From positions 1 through 31,891 of the forward strand of contig CALRHO010000001.1 of the NCBI GenBank assembly GCA_943359405.1: a DNA stretch of 31,891 nt. The letters run 5' to 3'. Origin of the DNA: Candidatus Nomurabacteria bacterium (GTDB taxonomy: Bacteria > Patescibacteriota > Minisyncoccia > Phycocordibacterales > UBA918). A program made the translations under genes and the position numbers. Positions 13,734 to 22,110 of the stretch are shown here, piece by piece. The notes below the pieces were generated by a model. The model was not told where the DNA came from, ran no database searches, and saw nothing but the letters and a program-made list of their open reading frames with translations. Numbering within the stretch: position 1 is the stretch's first letter; every line of letters begins with the position of its first letter.

Positions 13734-14540
13734 CTACAGTGCTGTGAAGTGCAATTCTCCACCACCCTCTTCATGTCTTAGGATAAGTTCATTGCTACTA
13801 ACCATGACTTCAAGATGACCCGCCCGCAAGTACTCCAAGAAGATACCCTCCTGTGACCCTTCACAGTACATTTTTGTACTCAGAAGCGCACCAAACTCCA
13901 GTTTGTTCCCGGTAAGCTCGTACGAACCTCCAAAGTTGTTACAGTCAGTCTGACCGCTTACTTGCTGTTGGTTTCCGAAAGCCAGAGAAAACGCAGTTAC
14001 GTCTCGAGGACTTACCACTGAACCATCAACGGTTTGAAACTTTTCCCATGCCCAGGTTTTATTCTGTAGTGCTGTAGCGATTTCTGCGGTCGGCGCTTGT
14101 GCCTGGCCATGATCATGATCATGTTGAGACCCAGTAGGCGCTTGAAGCGTATCGTGGTGATGGTCTTCATCATGAGTATGGTCAGAGGTGTGTCTACCCG
14201 AGAACAACACTTCCGCGCCGCGGTATACCGTCACTGCATCACCGTTGTTCCATAGAGTTAGATTCGCTTCACGGTTTTCATAGCGAGTACCGGAGGCACT
14301 CGGGATCTGCTGGAGCAGGAGCTGTTCGTACCCAAGACCAGTGAGATCAAGATGATCCTCGGCGAAAGTTACTGCAATCTGTTCATTGCCACCGGGTGCT
14401 ATAAAAATAGTAGCATCGTGGGCATGGTCATGGGCATGCGGGTCATCGGCAGCCAGTTGTAAACGACCACTTGTAACCACTACCACAGTACCAATACCAG
14501 CAAGTACCAGTGCGCCGACCGCTATAATTTTTAAGTTCAT
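13734..14540 (-). CDS. Exported MliC-like plus META-domain protein with histidine clusters
   Basis: A 268-residue exported protein starting at ATG 14540 (MNLKIIAVGALVLAGIGTVV, a signal anchor of about 20 hydrophobic residues, no lipobox). The order is: a His/Asp cluster (H-A-H-D-H-A-H-D); an MliC-like (C-type lysozyme inhibitor) domain, recognisable by S-A-S-G-T-R-Y-E and L-W-N-N-G-D-A-V; a second and third His cluster (D-H-T-H-D-E-D-H-H-H-D and Q-H-D-H-D-H-G); and a C-terminal META domain (K-T-W-A-W-E-K, T-D-C-N-N-F-G-G-S-Y, L-S-T-K-M-Y-C). Domain fusions of this kind occur in envelope proteins; metal binding by the His clusters is an inference. Two Cys (in T-D-C-N-N and K-M-Y-C) may pair. 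The start fits the leaderless promoter upstream. Confidence 0.8.
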   Translation of the reverse strand: MNLKIIAVGALVLAGIGTVVVVTSGRLQLAADDPHAHDHAHDATIFIAPGGNEQIAVTFAEDHLDLTGLGYEQLLLQQIPSASGTRYENREANLTLWNNGDAVTVYRGAEVLFSGRHTSDHTHDEDHHHDTLQAPTGSQHDHDHGQAQAPTAEIATALQNKTWAWEKFQTVDGSVVSPRDVTAFSLAFGNQQQVSGQTDCNNFGGSYELTGNKLEFGALLSTKMYCEGSQEGIFLEYLRAGHLEVMVSSNELILRHEEGGGELHFTAL

Positions 14541-14548
14541 ACTCCTAC

Positions 14549-14577
14549 AGTCTACCCGAGCACTGGCCATAGTGCAA
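14549..14577 (-). promoter_or_regulatory. Promoter of the MliC/META gene
   Basis: TTGCAC (14577-14572), a 17-nt spacer and TAGACT (14554-14549). The start point falls near 14542, two bases before the ATG, which supports the 14540 start. Confidence 0.55.
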
Positions 14578-14633
14578 ACCATTTGCATTTCAACCAGTCC
14601 GTTCTCGAGCATGATGTACCGGCTTGGTCTACG

Positions 14634-14891
14634 CTAGCGAAAATGTACAAACAGTCGTCCATGGTTATGCTCATCTACCTCAATGCGTTTGTACTGTAGG
14701 CGCTGCTCACGGCGTTTGAGAAATTTCTTGACTCGAATCATGAGCTGCCCACTGCCCTTTCCGGGAATGATTTCAAGGATTTTAATACGCGTATCCGTTG
14801 CCTGATGCATTGCCTGGTGGAGGGCATTTTCAATTGCATTGCCCTGTTGAGCGACGGCATGAAGATCAAGTGTAAGCCCGGCTTTGGACAT
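14634..14891 (-). CDS. Smr-domain protein (85 aa)
   Basis: Smr domains are small nucleic-acid-binding or nicking modules found at the C-terminus of MutS2 or alone. The two hallmark motifs are present: L8-D-L-H11-A-V (usually L-D-L-H-G) and G44-K-G-S-G48. A helix separates them, and the C-terminal strands end G-R-L-F-V-H-F-R. At 85 residues it is a stand-alone single domain of normal size. It follows queA by 15 nt in the same direction, so it is probably translated from the queA transcript. Whether it acts on DNA or on stalled-ribosome mRNA, as some Smr proteins do, cannot be told from the sequence. Confidence 0.85.
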   Translation of the reverse strand: MSKAGLTLDLHAVAQQGNAIENALHQAMHQATDTRIKILEIIPGKGSGQLMIRVKKFLKRREQRLQYKRIEVDEHNHGRLFVHFR

Positions 14892-14906
14892 AAACAGTAC
14901 GTATGA

Positions 14907-15953
14907 CTAGCGAATAAGCATGGCATCACCAAACGAGAAGAAGCGCATGCGTTCGACTATGGCAGCTTGGTAGAGTTCGGTGATATGGCGTGCACCACCC
15001 TTGTGATTTATAAAGGCCTGTACTAGACACATGAGTGATGACTTGGGAACGTGAAAATTAGTCATAAGGATATCGGGATAGGTGAATTGATACGGAGGAA
15101 AGATGAACAAATCAGTGGTTCCGTACGTACCCTCACCTTGGGCGAGTGCCGCCTTGGCGCTCTCCAGGGTCCGTACAACGGTGGTACCAACACCCACAAC
15201 CGAGCGACCAGCAGCGCGGGAGGCAGCGATGACTGAGGCGGTGTTACGGGAAACAAAATAATGCTCCTCATGGAGTGCCTTACGCTCAACGTTATCTGCG
15301 TGTACCGGCGCAAATGTACCAAGACCAACCTGGAGTGTTATCGCTGTTCGCGTGATATCGGCTGCCTCCAGTGCGTTGAGCAGCGCGGGCGTAAAATGCA
15401 GTGAAGCGGTTGGCGCCGCCGCCGAAGTGGCGGCACTGGTAGCAAACACTGTCTGATACTGAGTACGTCGAACTGCCTCTGATGAGCTCGAGTCAATATA
15501 GGGTGGTAACGGCGTTTCGCCATGGGTATCTAAGAGCATGGCAAGAGCAGCGGCACCACCGTCATAACGCACCTTCATACTACGCTCATGATTTTCCAGT
15601 ACAACAAACAAACCTCTGGGTACTGAAATCTCCTCCCCCCGCTTCACGCCACGGTTAACCAGCACGCGTACGGTACCATCATCGGCAACTCCCTGATCCA
15701 CCAAGACAAGAACTTCGATTGGTAGCCCACGTACCGTCCCCTTGAGCCGCGCCGGGACAACAGTCGTGTCGTTATGTACGAGGAGGGTGCGTGGAATGAG
15801 CGAGGGCAAGTCGGCTACCGCACAAAAGTCGACGCGGTCACCGCTGGTGTCATAGACGAGTAGGCGTGCAGACTCACGTGGCTGTGCTGGCGTATGAGCA
15901 ATCAGTTCAGGCGGCAGCGTGTAGTCGTAGTCACTGAGGTCTAGTGTGGCCAT
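14907..15953 (-). CDS. queA: S-adenosylmethionine:tRNA ribosyltransferase-isomerase
   Basis: QueA moves the ribosyl part of AdoMet onto preQ1 at position 34 of tRNAs with GUN anticodons, giving epoxyqueuosine. The 348-residue length is typical of the family. Motifs seen: the N-terminal L-S-D-Y-D-Y-T-L-P-P-E-L-I-A, A-R-L-L-V-Y-D, the Y-Q-T-V-F-A substrate region and the C-terminal T-N-F-H-V-P-K-S-S-L, F-S-F-G-D-A-M-L-I. It works after Tgt, which lies at 28331. The start is ATG 15953; a GTG sits directly before it. The TATAAT upstream places the mRNA start at the start codon, so it is leaderless. The Smr gene follows. Confidence 0.95.
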   Translation of the reverse strand: MATLDLSDYDYTLPPELIAHTPAQPRESARLLVYDTSGDRVDFCAVADLPSLIPRTLLVHNDTTVVPARLKGTVRGLPIEVLVLVDQGVADDGTVRVLVNRGVKRGEEISVPRGLFVVLENHERSMKVRYDGGAAALAMLLDTHGETPLPPYIDSSSSEAVRRTQYQTVFATSAATSAAAPTASLHFTPALLNALEAADITRTAITLQVGLGTFAPVHADNVERKALHEEHYFVSRNTASVIAASRAAGRSVVGVGTTVVRTLESAKAALAQGEGTYGTTDLFIFPPYQFTYPDILMTNFHVPKSSLMCLVQAFINHKGGARHITELYQAAIVERMRFFSFGDAMLIR

Positions 15954-15960
15954 CACAGCG

Positions 15961-15966
15961 ATTATA
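15961..15966 (-). promoter_or_regulatory. -10 element of queA
   Basis: A perfect TATAAT lies 7 nt before the queA ATG, so transcription would start at the start codon (leaderless). The -35 region is poor (CTTTTA at a 17-nt spacing). Confidence 0.5.
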
Positions 15967-15990
15967 CACGGAACACTAATTGGTAAAAGT

Positions 15991-16551
15991 CTAAGAGAAC
16001 TTCAGGGGCTTGCTGGGTAGTGGCTTAAGGTACTGCAGGTAGCGCGCCTCTGAAAGTAATAACTTATAGTTAAGACGACTGATGATGACCTGGTACGTTT
16101 TTCCAGCTTGTCCACGGGTGGTAACCAAAATCCGAAAGACGGCGGTACTGCCTGCCGGAATCTTGCAGAATTGTAGGGTGCCAATAGTAAGGTGACTAAC
16201 TTGGTCACCGGTTGTGGTTACGCTGGTGGTTGCAATCGTAGCCTCGCCAGTACCTTCAATGATGTACATAAAACCAGCGGTCCTCTTCCCTGATGCCATC
16301 GAAAGTGGAATCAGTACATCCTGCTTTTTTGCTGTTACTGTTACCAGCATGAAAAACTTACCCACACCATTTGGTGAAGCCCCAAGTGCGTGACTGCGTT
16401 CATAGCGAGCCTGATTTTTGGTTATCTTTACTACAATGTAGTCATCTATTCCGCTAGCTTGCTTTGCTGCGAGTAACTGCCCTTTGAGTATCTTTAGTTT
16501 TGCAGTAGCAGCTTTTAGTTGTTGCTTCTGAGATGTGGTTTGCTTTAACAT
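15991..16551 (-). CDS. Unrecognised protein with N-terminal coiled coil (186 aa)
   Basis: The first 35 residues are a Lys/Gln/Ala/Leu heptad-like helix (Q-K-Q-Q-L-K-A-A-T-A-K-L-K-I-L-K), likely a coiled coil. The remaining residues are beta-rich with many Thr/Val (about 36-165), ending in a basic helical tail. There is no signal peptide, so it is probably cytoplasmic. I do not recognise the family. It has its own upstream region with a TATACT-type -10 at about 16600 and a leader of about 40 nt without an obvious ribosome-binding site. Its stop precedes the queA promoter, so it is not in the queA unit. Confidence 0.7.
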   Translation of the reverse strand: MLKQTTSQKQQLKAATAKLKILKGQLLAAKQASGIDDYIVVKITKNQARYERSHALGASPNGVGKFFMLVTVTAKKQDVLIPLSMASGKRTAGFMYIIEGTGEATIATTSVTTTGDQVSHLTIGTLQFCKIPAGSTAVFRILVTTRGQAGKTYQVIISRLNYKLLLSEARYLQYLKPLPSKPLKFS

Positions 16552-16611
16552 GGATTATGAATGGCATTTCAAGTTGAGCACCGTGCAGACTTCGACAGTA
16601 TAACACTCACC

Positions 16612-16639
16612 TTGACTGATAAGGAGAGTACGGTATGAT
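16612..16639 (+). promoter_or_regulatory. Promoter of tRNA-Ala(UGC)
   Basis: TTGACT (16612-16617) and TATGAT (16634-16639) with a 16-nt spacer. The predicted start near 16646 is about 49 nt before the tRNA. It fires divergently from the promoter of the 186-aa gene. Confidence 0.65.
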
Positions 16640-16694
16640 ACTGCGACTGAAGTTCACCGCGTCGGTTATCTTACGGGGTGTCGACAGACAATAT

Positions 16695-16770
16695 GGGCCC
16701 GTAGCTCATTTGGTAGAGCGCCTCATTTGCACTGAGGAGGCGGGGGGTTCGAATCCTCTCGGGTCCACCA
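16695..16770 (+). tRNA. tRNA-Ala (anticodon UGC), CCA encoded
   Basis: The cloverleaf has acceptor GGGCCCG with CGGGTCC, D arm GCTC/GAGC, anticodon stem CCTCA/TGAGG and loop TTTGCAC with anticodon TGC. The T arm contains GGTTCGAATCC and the 3' CCA is encoded. It reads GCA/GCG, and by wobble probably all four alanine codons. Its acceptor is nearly the same as that of the GGC isoacceptor at 13546. Confidence 0.95.
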
Positions 16771-16810
16771 TTACAAAAATTCCCCAGATTCTTCTGGGGA
16801 ATTTTTGTAA
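16771..16810. terminator. Bidirectional terminator between tRNA-Ala(UGC) and ddl
   Basis: A perfect 18-bp inverted repeat (TTACAAAAATTCCCCAGA and its complement) around a 4-nt loop. The outer A/T runs give ATTTTTGTAA on either strand, so it can stop both the plus-strand tRNA transcript and the minus-strand ddl transcript. Confidence 0.9.
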
Positions 16811-16943
16811 TGAGGGGGCGTTTGGGAGAGGATTCGAAAGCCGGACTGAGCCGCGCGCAGGAGGCGGGGTCGCAGATACTTAAGTAATAATAGCTGAGCT
16901 AAATACTTTGGTTAGTATCCTGTGACCACAAATTACACACTGC

Positions 16944-17912
16944 TTACGTGGTGGCCGTCTCAACCAAATGCCGAATGAGCTGCTTTAAATCACTGCCAAC
17001 AGCTCGCATGGCTTTGGGAAAAAGTGATTCTGAAGTCAGACCGGGCAGAGTGTTTACCTCGAGAAAGTACGGCTTACCATCGCGCAAGATGAAGTCACTG
17101 CGCGAATACTGAGAAAGACCAAGCTGCTCATGGACAAAGCGTGCCAACTCCTCAATTTGGGCTTTTTCGTGGTATGTAAATCGTGCCGGAACAATCTCCT
17201 TGGTCGATCCGTTGTACTTGACATCGGCCCGAAAGAAAACTGCTTCTTCGGGTGGTACTATTTCAATCACCGGCAGTGAGTATACTCGCTCGCCTCGGTA
17301 TCCTTCGAGTACCCCGCACGTGGCTTCCCTACCTCGAATGTATTCCTCAACCATAACTTCTCCAGACTGCGTGAGGGCGTCACGGAGTGCCTGTGGCAAC
17401 AGGGCGGCGTCACGGACAAACATCGTGCCGACCGATGAGCCACTCGCTACCGGCTTGATGATGTATTGAGGGCCAAACTCATGAACAATCGCGGCTGCCT
17501 CGGCCTCAAGATCTTCGCTGTGCGTTCCCGACACGCGACGATGAGCGGCCATCTTCACTCCATGGGCACGGAGTGATTCTTTGGTGAGGATTTTGTTAAA
17601 TGCGAGTGCTGACGGAAATGATCGACTACCCGTAAATGGAATGCCTAAACGCTCTACAATGCGCTGCACCGTGCCATCCTCACCAAATGCACCATGGAGC
17701 GCTAGAAACGCGACATCAATCGCTGCTAGCGCCTGCTGTGGGCTGCGCACAAATCCCTGGTCAAGCCACTCTCCCTGTCGGGTTATGACAATATCCTTTA
17801 CGGTGTACCCAAGCTCGCGCAACGCCAAAAGCGCGCTCGCCCCTGTTTGCATTGACACGTCATACTCTGCACTCGGGCCCCCACGCAAAACTGCTACTCG
17901 TTTGTAGCTCAT
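16944..17912 (-). CDS. ddl: D-alanine--D-alanine ligase
   Basis: Ddl joins two D-alanines with ATP to make the peptidoglycan dipeptide. The 322-residue ATP-grasp protein (start ATG 17912, MSYKRVAVLRGGPSAEYDVS) has the N-terminal G-G-P-S-A-E motif and H-G-A-F-G-E-D-G. The central ATP-grasp loop P-V-A-S-G-S-S-V-G-T and the C-terminal metal site E-V-N-T-L-P-G-L-T-S-E-S are also present. A GTG at 17930 would add six residues. The length is typical. It begins 23 nt after the uvrC stop, so it is probably co-transcribed with uvrC. It shows that this lineage makes its own cell-wall dipeptide. Confidence 0.95.
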   Translation of the reverse strand: MSYKRVAVLRGGPSAEYDVSMQTGASALLALRELGYTVKDIVITRQGEWLDQGFVRSPQQALAAIDVAFLALHGAFGEDGTVQRIVERLGIPFTGSRSFPSALAFNKILTKESLRAHGVKMAAHRRVSGTHSEDLEAEAAAIVHEFGPQYIIKPVASGSSVGTMFVRDAALLPQALRDALTQSGEVMVEEYIRGREATCGVLEGYRGERVYSLPVIEIVPPEEAVFFRADVKYNGSTKEIVPARFTYHEKAQIEELARFVHEQLGLSQYSRSDFILRDGKPYFLEVNTLPGLTSESLFPKAMRAVGSDLKQLIRHLVETATT

Positions 17913-17935
17913 AGGTAAACATTCTAGCACAGGCC

Positions 17936-19204
17936 CTAGCCGTGACCACGTTTCTGTTTGCGCGGAGCGACAAAGGTCTTCGTCCGACGGTCACGATGAA
18001 AGGCCAGCGAAAATCGGTGTGCCTCAGCGTTAGCGTGGAGGATTTCTAGTTTATGTGTGCGTACAAACGGACTGCTGCCGAGGATGTCTTTCGGTTTATG
18101 CAGACTATCCTTTACCACCGCCACCACGGGAATGAAGCACCCCTGCTGACGCAGGATCAGCTCGGCCGCGTTCTTTTGTGCTACTCCGCCATCTACCACA
18201 ATCAGAGTCGGAAACGGCCACTCCGGATGCTGCAGCCGACGTGAGAGCAGTTCACGTAGTGCCGCTGGATCATGTGCATCAGTGAGGCTCTTGATACCAA
18301 ACTTACGGTAGTCACTCTTTTTTGGTTGTCCATCCTCGATGACTGTCATGACACCCACCATGTCTTTACCACCAAAATGAGCAACATCGTAGGCTTCAAT
18401 GCGCAGAGCGGCACGACCAGCAAAACTATCAATTTCAGTTTTGATGAGTGCCACGTCCTGTATGTGCTGCAGTGCAAAGACACGTTTTTTGAGCACATGG
18501 GCGTCTTCGAATCGTTCAGCCTTGGCTAGCCGAATCATGTCACGCTCTAGTTCGGTAATGAGCTGCTTTTTCTTGCCCTGAAAGAATAATTTGATATGCC
18601 GTATTGTGCGTAAGTAATTGGTGCGCTCGCTAGCCTTTGGGTACAGGCCGATTTGGCGATTGAAGTCAATTTTTCCGCGCTCAAGCTTACTCTTCTCGCT
18701 ACCCACTGGTATGGGTGTATCGTAAAATTGGAATAATCGACGAACAATCTTCAGTGCCTCACGAAATAAGGTACTGCTGGGAAATGGTCCAAAGTGATAC
18801 TGGATATCTTTTGGAGCAAATCGTTCGTGTAAATCCTTACCACGAACCACCAGCACCCGTGGCCACTCCTCGGCCGTAATGACCAGGTGGTTGTAACTCT
18901 TGTCATCTTTACTCCGGGTATTGTATCGCGGCTTATGCGTGCGAATGAGGTTGGTTTCAAGAATGAGAGCCTCGAGGACACTTTCGGTCTCTGACCAAGT
19001 AATAGACGTCGCTTCAGCGACCATGTTTTCTATGAGCTGACTCCTCTTCTCTTTCAGGTCAGCAGCAAAGTAGCTACGTATCCGGCTCTTTAAGGTGGTA
19101 GCCTTCCCAATGTAGAGCAGTCGGTGCTTTGGCCCGTAAAAAAAATATACCCCTGGCTTACTCGGTATATTTTGATGCTGAATTTTAAACTCCTCGTAAG
19201 TCAT
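17936..19204 (-). CDS. uvrC: UvrC-type excinuclease, shortened
   Basis: UvrC makes the two incisions around a lesion held by UvrB. The 422-residue protein has the GIY-YIG nuclease (G18-V-Y-F-F-Y-G, Y31-I-G-K), a UVR helix pair (about 215-248) and the RNase-H-like nuclease with D273 (A-Y-D-V-A-H-F), D338 (V-V-D-G-G) and H396 (E-A-H-R-F). Two usual parts are missing: the C-terminal helix-hairpin-helix domain (the family is normally about 600 residues), and the Cys cluster expected around residues 160-190, where I find none. Both nuclease sites look intact, so it is probably active with altered DNA binding. Its promoter gives an almost leaderless mRNA. Confidence 0.92.
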   Translation of the reverse strand: MTYEEFKIQHQNIPSKPGVYFFYGPKHRLLYIGKATTLKSRIRSYFAADLKEKRSQLIENMVAEATSITWSETESVLEALILETNLIRTHKPRYNTRSKDDKSYNHLVITAEEWPRVLVVRGKDLHERFAPKDIQYHFGPFPSSTLFREALKIVRRLFQFYDTPIPVGSEKSKLERGKIDFNRQIGLYPKASERTNYLRTIRHIKLFFQGKKKQLITELERDMIRLAKAERFEDAHVLKKRVFALQHIQDVALIKTEIDSFAGRAALRIEAYDVAHFGGKDMVGVMTVIEDGQPKKSDYRKFGIKSLTDAHDPAALRELLSRRLQHPEWPFPTLIVVDGGVAQKNAAELILRQQGCFIPVVAVVKDSLHKPKDILGSSPFVRTHKLEILHANAEAHRFSLAFHRDRRTKTFVAPRKQKRGHG

Positions 19205-19214
19205 TTGACAAAAT

Positions 19215-19243
19215 ATTATAGCGTGTTGCTATCGCCTTCGCAA
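19215..19243 (-). promoter_or_regulatory. Promoter of uvrC (and probably ddl)
   Basis: TTGCGA (19243-19238), 17-nt spacer, perfect TATAAT (19220-19215). The start point near 19208 leaves about 3 nt before the ATG at 19204. The remaining spacer up to uvrA (to 19413) shows nothing else I can support. Confidence 0.7.
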
Positions 19244-19413
19244 TGGCCTGGCACGGTAGGAGTGGGCTTCGCTCGCTGGGCACGTTTATTATGAATGATA
19301 GTTCAAATTTGTTACAGGAGCAGATATAACGTAGTGCTCGCCCGCAAGAGTACACCGTCATAGTCACGAACAGATCAAACAACCGCTGTCGTGGTCATCG
19401 TGATGTTCGGGTG

Positions 19414-22071
19414 TTATTGTGCGAGTATACGCTTAAGGTACCGTCCCGTGTGTGACTTTGCACTGCGAGCGACCTCTTCAGGCGTTCCCTTTGCCACGAT
19501 ATCTCCACCACCTACCCCACCCTCCGGGCCGATATCAATCAAGTAATCCGCACACTTTATGAGATCAAGGTTATGTTCTATCACCATGACGGTGTTTCCC
19601 TTGTTTACCAACTGTTGAAGAATTTCGATGAGTTTTTTCACATCGTCATAGTGAAGACCAATAGTCGGTTCATCGAGAAGGTATATGGTTTTCTGCGTGT
19701 GCGGTTTGTAGAGTTCGGAGGCGATTTTAACCCGTTGTGCCTCACCACCAGAAAGGGTCGTCGCGCTCTGTCCTAATTGTAGGTAACCCAAACCTACGTC
19801 CAAGAGTGTCTTGAGACGTTCTTCAATAGAGGGTACATCCTTAAAAAAGGCATGCGCCTCTTCAATGGTCATGTGTAAAATCTGATCGATGTTCTTCCCT
19901 TTGTAGGTAACCTCCAGTGTCTCCTTGGTGAAGCGTTTCCCGTCGCAGACATCGCAGGTGACAAACACCGTCGGTAAAAAATGCATTTCCACCGCAATTT
20001 CACCATTACCTTGGCAGGCTTCACAGCGACCGCCTTTAACGTTAAAGCTAAAACGCCCTGACTTCCAGCCGCGTGCTCGCGCTTCGCCAGTAGCCGCAAA
20101 GAGGTCTCGGATGTGCGTAAAGGCACCGGTGTAAGTAGCAGGATTGCTGCGCGGGGTGCGCCCAATCGGTGACTGGTCAATGAGTACCGAACGACCGAGA
20201 TACTCAGTACCAGAAAAACTACTGCAATTGTAGGTGTGTGGCGTACGAAAACGCTTTTCAAGTCGTGACTTAAGATTACGATCTATGATGTCATACATGA
20301 ACGTTGACTTACCTGAGCCCGAAACACCCGTTACGCATACCAGTCGACCGAGAGGAATATCGACATTGAGGTTCTTGATGTTATTGGCTTTGCCACCACG
20401 GATTTTGATACTTCCCCGCTCTGCCTCACGACGATCGGGTATCTCAATACGTTTTTCACCACGCAAGTAAGCCAACGTGGCAGACCCCGATATATTCTTG
20501 GGTGCCTTTAGTAGTTTCTCGATGTAGTCAGCGACGACAATCGTACCACCATGGACACCGGCGCCCGGACCCACATCAACAATGTAGTCAGACGCTAAAA
20601 TCGTGTCCTCATCGTGCTCCACGACCACAATGGTATTTCCTAGGTTTCTGAGCTCTTCAAGCGTTTTGATCAGACGGTCATTATCGCGCTGATGGAGACC
20701 AATCGTTGGTTCGTCAAGAACATACAGTGCGCCCACCAAACCAGATCCGAGCTGCGAAGCCAAGCGTATGCGCTGTGCTTCTCCACCCGAAAGCGTGTTG
20801 GCCCGACGGTCTAGCGTTAAATATTCAATACCTACGTTCTGCATGAACTCCAATCGCTCTATGATTTCACGCAGGGCTGGCCAGGCAATGTCTTGTTGCT
20901 TCTTTGAGAGCGTAAGCCCGGCAATGAACGCTCCGGCCTCCTTTACCGTCATGGCAGTGAACCCAACAATGTTCACCCCCAAATCCTTCTTACCATCACC
21001 GCCAAGGTACACGCGCAGTGCTTCCGGTCGCAACCGTGCTCCCCGACAAGCCGGGCATTCGTCACTCTGAAAGATACCAACCACGCCCAGCCCATTACAT
21101 TCAGGACAAGCACCGTAGGGTGAGTTAAAGGAAAATAGTCGCGGCTCAACCTCAGGAAATGATGAACCATCAACGGGACAAATAAACTTTGCAGAGAGGG
21201 TTCGATCACTTCCGTCCGGACTTTGCACTTTCACCAGACCACCCGACTCACGCAGCGCGAGCTCTACTGCCTCCGAGAGACGCTCGCGAGAGCCTTTAGG
21301 ATCATCACGGAACTCACTGACATAAATCTCGTCTATGAGTACGTCAATATCATGGCGTTTGGTCTTGGTCAGCTCAATCCGACTTCGTAGCTGCTTGATC
21401 TGCCCGTCAATTTTTACCGTTTCGTAGCCTTTGCCGAGTAAGTCGTAGAGGAGCTGATAGTACTCCCCTTTACGGCCAACTACTACCGGCGCAAAAATCG
21501 CTACCCGCCCTTTTGAGAGCTCAATCCCGAGCACCTGTTGAGCGTCTTTTTTGGCTGTTTCTATTTCGCGATCTTCAATAGACTTAAGAACCATGCCCAA
21601 AATCTCATCTTGAGATAACTTTTGAATGGGTACATCAACATCAAGACAGTACGGTTGGCCAACCCGTGCATAGAGAATGCGCAGATAATCGTAAATCTCT
21701 GTGATTGTAGCAACCGTTGACCGGGGATTCCGTGAGGCGGACTTCTGATCAATGGAAATAGCCGGTGAGAGACCAGCGATTTCGTCAACATCCGGCTTCT
21801 GCATTTTATTGAGAAATTGTCGAGCGTAAGGCGACAGTGACTCAACATACCGTCGCTGACCTTCGGCAAAAATGGTGTCAAAAGCGAGTGATGACTTCCC
21901 CGAACCAGAGGGGCCGGTGACTGCAATCATCGCGCCGCGTGGCATTTCTACAGTGATGTTTTTGAGGTTATGGGTACGGGCACCGCGCACCACAATTTTA
22001 CCGGCATGATTGCCGGGTTGCTCTTCCCACGCTGTCTTGGTTTTTTTTGGTGGTGGTTTTGACACATTCAA
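19414..22071 (-). CDS. uvrA: Excinuclease ABC subunit A
   Basis: UvrA is the damage-sensing ABC ATPase dimer that loads UvrB. The 885-residue protein has two ABC cassettes: the first P-loop G-P-S-G-S-G-K-S (53-60) and the second G-V-S-G-S-G-K-S (near residue 590). Both signature motifs (N-T-L-S-G-G-E-A-Q-R and T-T-L-S-G-G-E-A-Q-R) and both D-E-P-T Walker B motifs are present. The second zinc finger (C-E-A-C ... C-D-V-C) is intact. The first has C298, C322 and C325 but D301 in place of the second Cys. No ATG fits the start: the frame opens with TTG at 22071 (GTG two codons later is an alternative). A TATAAT element lies upstream, inside the spacer after the sensor kinase. Confidence 0.96.
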   Translation of the reverse strand: MNVSKPPPKKTKTAWEEQPGNHAGKIVVRGARTHNLKNITVEMPRGAMIAVTGPSGSGKSSLAFDTIFAEGQRRYVESLSPYARQFLNKMQKPDVDEIAGLSPAISIDQKSASRNPRSTVATITEIYDYLRILYARVGQPYCLDVDVPIQKLSQDEILGMVLKSIEDREIETAKKDAQQVLGIELSKGRVAIFAPVVVGRKGEYYQLLYDLLGKGYETVKIDGQIKQLRSRIELTKTKRHDIDVLIDEIYVSEFRDDPKGSRERLSEAVELALRESGGLVKVQSPDGSDRTLSAKFICPVDGSSFPEVEPRLFSFNSPYGACPECNGLGVVGIFQSDECPACRGARLRPEALRVYLGGDGKKDLGVNIVGFTAMTVKEAGAFIAGLTLSKKQQDIAWPALREIIERLEFMQNVGIEYLTLDRRANTLSGGEAQRIRLASQLGSGLVGALYVLDEPTIGLHQRDNDRLIKTLEELRNLGNTIVVVEHDEDTILASDYIVDVGPGAGVHGGTIVVADYIEKLLKAPKNISGSATLAYLRGEKRIEIPDRREAERGSIKIRGGKANNIKNLNVDIPLGRLVCVTGVSGSGKSTFMYDIIDRNLKSRLEKRFRTPHTYNCSSFSGTEYLGRSVLIDQSPIGRTPRSNPATYTGAFTHIRDLFAATGEARARGWKSGRFSFNVKGGRCEACQGNGEIAVEMHFLPTVFVTCDVCDGKRFTKETLEVTYKGKNIDQILHMTIEEAHAFFKDVPSIEERLKTLLDVGLGYLQLGQSATTLSGGEAQRVKIASELYKPHTQKTIYLLDEPTIGLHYDDVKKLIEILQQLVNKGNTVMVIEHNLDLIKCADYLIDIGPEGGVGGGDIVAKGTPEEVARSAKSHTGRYLKRILAQ

Positions 22072-22097
22072 CTCATCTAACCCTGATCAGTGTCGCG

Positions 22098-22103
22098 ATT
22101 ATA
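22098..22103 (-). promoter_or_regulatory. -10 element of uvrA
   Basis: TATAAT lies 26 nt before the presumed TTG start. No good -35 is seen. The transcript would start near 22091, giving a leader of about 20 nt. Confidence 0.4.
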
Positions 22104-22110
22104 GCGCAAT

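Noticed and set aside
16635..16883. 82-aa plus-strand frame over tRNA-Ala(UGC)
   Set aside because: It is a translation of the tRNA and its terminator, a well-known artefact.
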